Assembly (NCBI GenBank): GCA_023392645.1
Contig: JAEVYR010000064.1
Span: 1 to 9,372, forward strand
Direction: 5' to 3'
DNA length: 9,372 bases
Source: Chloroflexota bacterium
GTDB taxonomy: Bacteria > Chloroflexota > Chloroflexia > Thermomicrobiales > UBA6265
Made by a program: the position numbers and the translations under genes. Below the pieces are notes generated by a model. That model saw only the letters and a list, made by a program, of their open reading frames with translations, was not told the origin of the DNA and did not search any database. Each line of letters opens with the position of its first letter. Position 1 is the stretch's first letter. Shown here piece after piece: positions 1-5,763 of the stretch.

Positions 1-1778
1 GTCGGGGCGTCGGCAGAGATGTAAATCTCCTCGAGCGCCGAGCCGGCTGTCGCGAAACCCGGCCAGTGGACGGCGGCGATGCCGTTGTTGTCCGGCTCGA
101 GCGCGGGGCCAATCAGGTAGGGCTTGACCAGCTGGATCGGCGTGACGAAGTACGCGAATACCGCCGGGACGTCCTCGACGAGGATGCGCTCGGCGTCCTG
201 GAACATCGCGATGCGCTCGTCCTCATCGCCCAGGAACGTGGTCGCTTCGTTGAGCAGATTGTCGTACTCCTCGTTGCTCCAGGGGTGCCGCCCACCGGAC
301 TGCCAGACGCCGAGCATGTTGGACGGGTCGAAGTAGTCCATGCCGTAGGAGACCCAGCCAAAAAGGATCGACCTCATGTCGTCGTAGAACGCCTGCCGGT
401 CCATTGTCTGGATCTCGACGTTGATGCCAAGGTGCTCGTTCAGCATCGCCGCGTAGGCCTGCACCGTCGCCTCTTCCAGCGGCGTGCCGCCACCCCGGAA
501 GGTCAGCGTCAGGTCCGGGAAACCCTCGCCGTCGGGGTAGCCGGCGTCGGCCAGCAGTTGCTTGCCCTTCTCGGGGTCGAAGTTCTGGATCGGGGCGAGG
601 TCTTCGGTGTTGCTGGCCGGGAAACCGGGGGCGAGAAACGACGGTGCCGCCTTCGCTTGGCGTCCCCAGATTTGCTGCTGCATCGCGTCGCGGTCGATCA
701 CGTGGCTGAACGCCTGCCGCACCTTGAGGTCGTCGAACGGCTCGGTCGTGACGTCGAAGAAGAAGTAGAGGCAGGCGAAGTCGCCCACGCCCTGGTAGAC
801 CTGCTTCGCCAGCTCCGGGTCCGCTTCCATGATCTGGAGCTCGGCCGGGGCTGGATCCTGCATGTAGTCGATCTGGTCGGCTTCGTAGAGGGTGAACGCG
901 GTCGAGGGCGCCGCCATCTTGACGATGATCTTCTGCAGCGCGACCTGCATGTCACCGGTGTAGGCCTCGTTGCGCGTGTAGACGATCTGCTGGTCGCGCG
1001 CCCACTCTTCCAGCTTGAAGGGACCAGAGCTTACATGGGTGTCCGGGTTGGTGTTGTAGAGCGGGCCGTACTCGTCCAGCGCGGCTGCGGAGAGCGGCTG
1101 AGAATAGAGCAGCTTGGCGGGCAGGTACGGTGCTGCTTCGACGGTCTCGAAGACGACCTCGTACTCGTTCGCGCCCTGGCGCACGCCGATCTCCTCGACC
1201 GGCACATCGCCGGCGCTGGCTTCCTCATAGTTGACGATGTTGCCGCTCCAGAACCACGTGAAGTCCCACGCGTGCTCGGGATCGGCCGAATACTGGAATG
1301 TGCGGACGTAATCCTTCGCGGTGACGGGGTTGCCATCAGACCACATCAGGCCCTCCGCGAGCTTGAAGGTCCAGGTCTTGCCGTCCTCACTGCCCGACCA
1401 CTCGGTGGCGGCGCCGGGCACGATCTCGAAATTCTTGTTCAGTCGCACCAGCGACTGGCTGAAGATGTCGGCGATGCCCGGCCGCTCGTAGACCTGCTCG
1501 TAGAAATCGAGCACCTTGGCGAAGGTCGGGTCCGTCGACGTTCGCAGGACCTGGTTCTCGGCCGGGGCCGCGTCTTCAGGCAGGGCGCCATCCTGCAGGA
1601 TCGCGTTGCCCGCGTAGGCGGTCAGCCCGAGCGCCGCCGGTCCGGCGAAGAGCCCGGCCACGGACAGCGCCGCGCCACCCTTGACCGCGCCGCGCCGAGT
1701 CAGCTTCTGGCGGAAGAACGCCGCGTCCTGCGGGCGCATCGCGGCGAACGAATCGTGAAAAGATGATCGCTTGGTCAT
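1..1778 (-). CDS. ABC transporter solute-binding protein, family 5 (peptide/oligopeptide type), partial at left edge
   Basis: Extracytoplasmic receptor that captures a peptide or similar solute and delivers it to the DppB/DppC-type permeases encoded just upstream. The frame is open from ATG at 1778 to the left edge, about 592 codons; family members are usually 500-620 residues, so only a short C-terminus should be missing. The N-terminus has a twin-arginine motif (TRRGAVK, residues 27-33), then a hydrophobic Ala/Gly/Leu stretch (34-54) and a possible signal peptidase I site after AYA (residue 56). No lipobox cysteine is visible. The family 5 signature lies at about 121-163 (P-G-A-A-T-E-W, D-G-K-T-W-T-F, then W-S-D-G-N-P-V-T-A-K-D). 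Further family traits follow: SSGPFKLEEW, RQAFSHVIDRDAM near the middle, and FLAPGFP. The start is supported by AGGAGA six bases upstream. The substrate cannot be read from sequence; nickel or glycoside substrates also occur in this family. Confidence 0.93.
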   Translation of the reverse strand, partial: MTKRSSFHDSFAAMRPQDAAFFRQKLTRRGAVKGGAALSVAGLFAGPAALGLTAYAGNAILQDGALPEDAAPAENQVLRTSTDPTFAKVLDFYEQVYERPGIADIFSQSLVRLNKNFEIVPGAATEWSGSEDGKTWTFKLAEGLMWSDGNPVTAKDYVRTFQYSADPEHAWDFTWFWSGNIVNYEEASAGDVPVEEIGVRQGANEYEVVFETVEAAPYLPAKLLYSQPLSAAALDEYGPLYNTNPDTHVSSGPFKLEEWARDQQIVYTRNEAYTGDMQVALQKIIVKMAAPSTAFTLYEADQIDYMQDPAPAELQIMEADPELAKQVYQGVGDFACLYFFFDVTTEPFDDLKVRQAFSHVIDRDAMQQQIWGRQAKAAPSFLAPGFPASNTEDLAPIQNFDPEKGKQLLADAGYPDGEGFPDLTLTFRGGGTPLEEATVQAYAAMLNEHLGINVEIQTMDRQAFYDDMRSILFGWVSYGMDYFDPSNMLGVWQSGGRHPWSNEEYDNLLNEATTFLGDEDERIAMFQDAERILVEDVPAVFAYFVTPIQLVKPYLIGPALEPDNNGIAAVHWPGFATAGSALEEIYISADAP

Positions 1779-1796
1779 GGATCGTCTCCTGTCATT

Positions 1797-1810
1797 GCCC
1801 CGGTTGGGGC
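1797..1810 (-). promoter_or_regulatory. Intercistronic GC stem-loop between permease C and solute-binding protein
   Basis: In the 63-base gap between the two genes, GCCCC and GGGGC form a perfect 5-bp stem around a 4-base loop, ending six bases before the Shine-Dalgarno of the binding-protein gene. There is no T-run, so it does not look like a terminator. Intercistronic stems in binding-protein operons can protect one end of a processed mRNA and raise receptor expression relative to permeases; that role here is inference, and a 5-bp stem could be chance in GC-rich DNA. Confidence 0.3.
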
Positions 1811-1841
1811 CGTGCGTCGTCGAACTGTTCCCGGTGATGCG

Positions 1842-2744
1842 TTACGAGTTCTGTCGCGGGTCGAGGGCATCCCGCAGCCCATCTCCGACGAACGAAAAAC
1901 CGAGCATGATCAGCGCGATCGCCAGCGTCGGGAAGAGCCCCAGATGCCAGTAGACCCGGATATATGGGGCGCTGTCCGCGACCATCTTCCCGAGCGAGGG
2001 AGTCGGCTCGTTGATGCCGATGCCGAGGTAGCTCAGGCCCGCCTCGGCGAAGATCGCGGATGGAATGGCTAACGTGATCGCTACGATAACCGGCGCGACG
2101 GCGTTCGGCAAGAGGTGCCTGACCGCGATCGACAAATCGCTGGCGCCCATGCTGCGCGCGGCCGCCACGTATTCCTGCTCGCGCAGCGTGAGCAGTTGCG
2201 CGCGCATCAGGCGAGCGAGCGTGAGCCAGCTCGTCAGGCCGATCACGAAGATGATGTTGCCGACGCCCGAGCCAAGCACGGTCATCAGGAAAATCGCGAA
2301 CAGCAGGCCCGGGAAGGCCGTCATCACCTCGATCAGCCGCATCACCGCGAAGTCGGTCCAGCCGCCGCGCAGCCCGGCCGCCATGCCCAGCGGGATGCCG
2401 ATCAGGCAGGCGACGCCGACCGCCGCGAATCCGACGATCAGCGAGGTGCGCGTGCCGTACATCACGCGCGTGAGGAAATCGTGCCCGATGGTGTCGGTGC
2501 CGAGCCAGAACTCGCTGCTCGGGAACTTGTTGGCATCCATCAGGCTCGCGGTGCGGTAGTCGCTCGGCGCCAGCAGCGGCGCGCCGAACCCGATGATCAT
2601 CAGGAAGAGGACGATCACCAGCCCGACCATCGCCAGGCGCTGGCGCAGGAATCGGCGCCAGGCGTAGTAGAGGGCGCCGCGCGGCTTCTGCGTGACATCG
2701 CGGGCGCTGGCGGCGGCAAGTTGTCCGGTTACGGTGGTGGCCAT
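1842..2744 (-). CDS. ABC transporter permease, DppC/OppC type
   Basis: Inner-membrane subunit of a peptide-type ABC importer; it pairs with the DppB-type permease encoded upstream to form the translocation channel. The protein is 300 residues, the usual DppC/OppC length. A cytoplasmic N-terminal tail precedes the first membrane helix (about 36-56). The family-typical segment FWLGTDTIGHDFLTRVMYGT (79-98) follows, then hydrophobic helices at about 100-122, 135-156, 161-175, 213-233 and 269-287. The EAA loop that contacts the ATPase is EYVAAARSMGAS (191-202), followed by HLLPN. The C-terminus DGLRDALDPR is characteristic of the family. The start is supported by GAGGG nine bases upstream. The gap to the preceding permease gene is only 15 bases, so the two are surely cotranscribed and probably translationally coupled. 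The DppC type is clear; the transported substrate is not. Confidence 0.95.
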   Translation of the reverse strand: MATTVTGQLAAASARDVTQKPRGALYYAWRRFLRQRLAMVGLVIVLFLMIIGFGAPLLAPSDYRTASLMDANKFPSSEFWLGTDTIGHDFLTRVMYGTRTSLIVGFAAVGVACLIGIPLGMAAGLRGGWTDFAVMRLIEVMTAFPGLLFAIFLMTVLGSGVGNIIFVIGLTSWLTLARLMRAQLLTLREQEYVAAARSMGASDLSIAVRHLLPNAVAPVIVAITLAIPSAIFAEAGLSYLGIGINEPTPSLGKMVADSAPYIRVYWHLGLFPTLAIALIMLGFSFVGDGLRDALDPRQNS

Positions 2745-2759
2745 GGTGCTGTTCCCTCG

Positions 2760-3698
2760 TCAGGCGACCGAGCGGCCGCCGATGCGGATACGCGGATCCA
2801 GCACCGTGTAGAGAATGTCCGTGATGATGTAGGTGATGCCCCAGATGACCGCGATCAGCAGCACCAGCGCGAGGATCATCGGGTAATCGCGAGACTGCGT
2901 GCTGGTGACGAAGAAGCGGCCGAGCCCGGGGATGCGGAAGGCGGCCTCGATGAAGATCGAGCCGGTGAGGATGTTCGGGATTTCCGGCAGCAGGATCGTG
3001 ACAAACGGGATCATCGCGTTGCGGCCGACATGCCAGAGCTGCACCTTCCCCTCGCTCAGGCCCTTGGCGCGCGCGGTGCGCACGTGGTCAGACCGCATCA
3101 CCTCCAGCACAGAGGAGCGCGTGTACCGGGCGACGAGCGCCATCGGCGTCAGCGAGTAGGCGATCACCGGCATGATGTAGTGCTGCGGCTTGCCCCAGCC
3201 GCCGGGTTCGAGCCAGCCGAGATAGACGCTGAAGAAGAGGATCAGCCACATCGCGACGACAAAGTTCGGCACCGTCAGCCCCAGCGTCGCCATGAATGAG
3301 ACGACGTAGTCGACCCACGAGTTCTGCTTGATCGCGGCGATGTAGCCCATCGCCGTGCCGAGTGTGTAGGCGAGGATGATGGTCGGCACGCCGATCTTGA
3401 TCGTCACCGGCCAGGCCCGGGCGATCAGGCTGGTCACGGTTTCGGTCGGGCTCTGGAACGGCACGCCGAAGTCGCCCTGCACCGCGTGCCACATGTACTT
3501 CACGTACTGGACGTAGATCGGCTGGTCGAGGCCGTACTTGGCCAGTTGCGCCTGCCGGGTCGCCTCCGGCAGCCTGCCCTTTTCGTCGGGCGCGAACGGT
3601 CCGCCCGGCACGGCGTGCATCAGCAGGAAGGCGATCACCGAAACGACGAACAGGACGAAGAGCAGCCCGATCAGGCGCCCCACGATGAATCTGGCCAT
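2760..3698 (-). CDS. ABC transporter permease, DppB/OppB type
   Basis: Membrane subunit of the peptide-type ABC importer and first gene of the operon. From the chosen start the protein has 312 residues, normal for DppB. It opens with MARFIVGRLIG and a membrane helix (about 5-28), then HAVPGGPF. Next come KYGLDQPIYVQYVKYM (54-69) and GDFGVPF (75-81), the classical large periplasmic-loop motifs. Further helices lie at about 101-123, 130-165, 174-190, 230-252 and 275-297. The EAA loop is at 204-219 (DHVRTARAKGLSEGKV). The segment IEAAFRIPGLG and the ending DILYTVLDPRIR are family signatures. The frame stays open upstream to 3896, but those 66 extra residues are basic, non-homologous in appearance and lie outside the first helix. 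ATG 3698, with GGAGG ten bases upstream, is the natural start. Confidence 0.95.
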   Translation of the reverse strand: MARFIVGRLIGLLFVLFVVSVIAFLLMHAVPGGPFAPDEKGRLPEATRQAQLAKYGLDQPIYVQYVKYMWHAVQGDFGVPFQSPTETVTSLIARAWPVTIKIGVPTIILAYTLGTAMGYIAAIKQNSWVDYVVSFMATLGLTVPNFVVAMWLILFFSVYLGWLEPGGWGKPQHYIMPVIAYSLTPMALVARYTRSSVLEVMRSDHVRTARAKGLSEGKVQLWHVGRNAMIPFVTILLPEIPNILTGSIFIEAAFRIPGLGRFFVTSTQSRDYPMILALVLLIAVIWGITYIITDILYTVLDPRIRIGGRSVA

Positions 3699-3708
3699 GA
3701 CTACTTCG

Positions 3709-3713
3709 CCTCC
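3709..3713 (-). promoter_or_regulatory. Shine-Dalgarno of the DppB-type permease gene
   Basis: GGAGG lies ten bases before ATG 3698 and decides the start against the longer open frame reaching 3896. It directly abuts the 7-base segment TCACATC (3714-3720 on the minus strand), which can pair with a complementary stretch upstream in the leader. Confidence 0.75.
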
Positions 3714-3736
3714 GATGTGACGAGGGTCGATCGATG

Positions 3737-3763
3737 CCAGGGGACGAGCCTGTCGCCCCCTGG
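3737..3763 (-). promoter_or_regulatory. 11-bp hairpin in the leader of the importer operon
   Basis: Read on the minus strand, CCAGGGGGCGA and TCGTCCCCTGG form an 11-bp stem around the 5-base loop CAGGC. All positions pair in RNA if one G-U wobble is allowed; read on the plus strand the same position is an A-C mismatch. That asymmetry favours a structure in the permease transcript. It lies 38 bases upstream of ATG 3698 and is not followed by a T-run, so it is not an intrinsic terminator. It could be an mRNA-stabilising or regulatory leader hairpin, or a protein-binding site. Confidence 0.55.
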
Positions 3764-3777
3764 TCGCGATCCTCCGC

Positions 3778-3791
3778 TCACATCGTTGTGA
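3778..3791. promoter_or_regulatory. Palindrome TCACA-N4-TGTGA in the divergent intergenic region
   Basis: A perfect 5-bp inverted repeat with a 4-base centre (TCGT). It sits between the divergent importer operon and antiporter gene, 80 bases from the permease start. It could be an operator for a dimeric regulator or a small hairpin in the permease leader. The half-sites point the opposite way from the CRP consensus (TGTGA-N6-TCACA), so I do not call it a CRP site. Confidence 0.3.
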
Positions 3792-3962
3792 CCCCGATCG
3801 CTTTCGCGTTAGCGCGGTCATTGTTGGCGATTCCCCGGCTCCGCGCAAGGGCTCGCGCCGGTCACTTCGCGAGGGCGATGGCGCGGTCCGGTACACTTGC
3901 CGGAGAGGAGAAACCTCGGTGGTAGAGGCGCCTGCTCGCTCCCGGTATGCACAATCAACGGC

Positions 3963-3967
3963 AAGGA
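3963..3967 (+). promoter_or_regulatory. Shine-Dalgarno supporting the GTG start of the antiporter
   Basis: AAGGA lies ten bases before GTG 3978. The frame has no ATG upstream of the first membrane helix. The alternative is TTG 3897, which would add 27 residues of non-membrane sequence and has no convincing ribosome binding site. Confidence 0.5.
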
Positions 3968-3977
3968 TGGCCAGCGC

Positions 3978-5705
3978 GTGGAAGATATCAACATCATCCT
4001 CGACATTGTGCTGGCCCTCGGCGTGGCGACGATCGCCGGCTGGATCGCCGATCGCCTCGGCATGCCCGTCCTTCTTGGCTATGTTGTGGCCGGAATGGTG
4101 GTCGGCTCCAACAGCCCCGGCTTCAGCGCCAACGAGGAGCGGGTGATCCAGCTCGCCAACCTCGGTGTGGCATTCATGATGTTCGCGATCGGCGCGGAGT
4201 TTTCCCTGCGCGAGCTGCTCGCCGTGCGGCGGGTGGCGACCGGCGCGGCCGCGTTCCAGATGCCGGTGACATTCCTGATCGGTATGATCGCCGGCAGGCT
4301 GGTGGGGTGGGACGCGCGCGCGTCGATCCTGCTGGGTGCCATCTTCGCGATCTCCAGCTCGATCGTGATGATCAAGATCCTGCTCAGCCGGGGCGAGGCG
4401 ACCAGCCCGCAGGCGCGGTATGCGATCGGGCTGATGATCCTCCAGGATCTCAGCGTCGTCCCGATCCTGGCGCTGTTGCCCGTGCTCGAAGGCGGGGGCG
4501 ACATCGCGCGGCAGGTCGGGTTGTCACTGCTCGAGGCCGGCGTGGCGCTGGCGCTGGTGATGGTGCTCGGGACCCGCGTCGTGCCGTGGGTGCTCTACCA
4601 CATCGCGCGATCGTCCTCGCGGGAGTTGTTCCTGCTGACGGTCGTGATCATCGCGCTGGGTACGGCGCTGGCCAGCCACAAGGTGGGACTCTCGGTTGCG
4701 CTTGGCGCGTTTCTCGCCGGCCTGGTGGTCTCCGAATCGGAGTTTGACGCGCAGGTGGTGGCGGAGATCATCCCGCTGCGCGATCTCTTCTCCACGCTGT
4801 TCTTCGTGTCGCTCGGGATGCTCTTTCACCCGACCGTGATCCTCAATCACCAGGTCGAATTCCTGGTGCTGGCGGTGTTGCTGGTGGTGGGGAAGACGCT
4901 GACCGGCACGATCGCCTTCCTGCTGACCCGAATCAACCCCTACATCGCGGTGGCCGCGGGTCTCCTGACGGCGCAGATCGGCGAATTCAGCTTCGTGCTG
5001 GCCGGTACCGGGGTCGATCACGGGATCCTGGCCTCGTCGCAGTACGCGATGGTGATCGGGATCGCGCTGGTGTCGTTCGTGGTGTCGCCGGGGCTGGTCG
5101 CGATGGCGCCGAGGATGGGGGAGGCGGTCGATCGGCTTCCGTTCGTGCGCAGCGTCGACAATAGCGATCTCGACATGGGCGAGGAGACGGAAGCGATGCG
5201 GCGTCACGTCGTCATCTGCGGGTATGGGCGAGTGGCGGCCGTGCTCGGTGCGGCGCTGGAACGTCGCGGGATCGACTACGTCGTGATCGACGTCAACGCC
5301 GCGACCGTACGCGAGCTGCGATCGCGCGGCGTCAGCGCGATTTACGGCGACGCGGCGCGACGCGCGGTGCTGGAGCACGCCGGGGTGGCGCGTGCGCGGG
5401 CGATCGCGGTGGCGGTGCCGGATCTGGTGGCGGCGTCGGCGGCGACGCGGATCGTGCGCGAGCTCAACCCGTCGATCGACATCGTCGCGCGGGCGAGCGA
5501 GCAGGGCGAGATCGCCATGCTGCACGCCGACGGCGCGTCGGAGGTGGTCCAGCCCGAGTTCGAGGCGGGGCAGGAGTTCACGCGGTACGTGTTGCGGCGG
5601 ATGGGCGTCTCGGCGCGGGAGCTGGATATGGCGTCGTCGCGCCGCCGCTCGCGATTTTATGAGCAGGTCGAGGACGACTCGCTCTACTCCGATGAGGTCG
5701 GGTGA
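3978..5705 (+). CDS. Kef/CPA2-type monovalent cation:proton antiporter with RCK (TrkA-N) domain
   Basis: Membrane protein that exchanges K+ or Na+ for protons, probably for pH or ion homeostasis, gated by a cytosolic nucleotide-binding domain. From GTG 3978 it has 575 residues. The N-terminal Na/H-exchanger domain (about 1-378) has some 12 hydrophobic helices. It starts ILDIVLALGVATIAGWIADR and contains GYVVAGMVVG, FAIGAEFSLREL, and LQDLSVVP with the Gln-Asp pair (156-157) typical of KefB/KefC-like members. LGAFLAGLVVSES and QIGEFSFVLA (333-342) follow. A linker of about 30 acidic-rich residues leads to the RCK_N domain (about 409-525): CGYGRVAAVLG at 414-424, VVIDVN ending beta-2 with Asp 438, and YGDAARRAVLEHAG. 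There is no RCK_C domain after it. It diverges from the importer operon across 279 bases. The cation is not deducible. Confidence 0.93.
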   Translation: MEDINIILDIVLALGVATIAGWIADRLGMPVLLGYVVAGMVVGSNSPGFSANEERVIQLANLGVAFMMFAIGAEFSLRELLAVRRVATGAAAFQMPVTFLIGMIAGRLVGWDARASILLGAIFAISSSIVMIKILLSRGEATSPQARYAIGLMILQDLSVVPILALLPVLEGGGDIARQVGLSLLEAGVALALVMVLGTRVVPWVLYHIARSSSRELFLLTVVIIALGTALASHKVGLSVALGAFLAGLVVSESEFDAQVVAEIIPLRDLFSTLFFVSLGMLFHPTVILNHQVEFLVLAVLLVVGKTLTGTIAFLLTRINPYIAVAAGLLTAQIGEFSFVLAGTGVDHGILASSQYAMVIGIALVSFVVSPGLVAMAPRMGEAVDRLPFVRSVDNSDLDMGEETEAMRRHVVICGYGRVAAVLGAALERRGIDYVVIDVNAATVRELRSRGVSAIYGDAARRAVLEHAGVARARAIAVAVPDLVAASAATRIVRELNPSIDIVARASEQGEIAMLHADGASEVVQPEFEAGQEFTRYVLRRMGVSARELDMASSRRRSRFYEQVEDDSLYSDEVG

Positions 5706-5763
5706 CGCGGGGATGAGCCGCGGCGTCCGCCCGGTGCCATGGGAGGTTGTCCGCTGACATGCG

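Noticed and set aside
66..1766. A 566-codon open frame on the plus strand.
   Set aside because: It is antisense to the solute-binding protein; its translation is Arg/Val/Leu/Asp-rich with no family motif. Long antisense open frames are expected in high-GC coding DNA.
2115..3299. A 394-codon plus-strand frame spanning both permease genes.
   Set aside because: It crosses two well-supported minus-strand genes and encodes His/Asp/Arg/Gln-rich sequence typical of a shadow frame.
3778..3791. CRP/FNR-type operator.
   Set aside because: The half-sites are in the reverse arrangement and spacing (TCACA-N4-TGTGA) from the consensus.
3699..3896. A 66-residue N-terminal extension of the DppB-type permease.
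   Set aside because: The permease starts naturally at ATG 3698 with GGAGG upstream; the extension is basic, lacks family similarity and would overlap the structured leader.
3887..3904. TACACT as a -10 box, flanked by TCCGG/CCGGA, as a promoter for the antiporter.
   Set aside because: No -35 element at a suitable distance, and a 5-bp GC-rich inverted repeat is common by chance here.
5706..5763. Bidirectional terminator between the convergent antiporter and peptidase genes.
   Set aside because: Expected from gene orientation, but I see no stem of useful length with a T-run on either strand.
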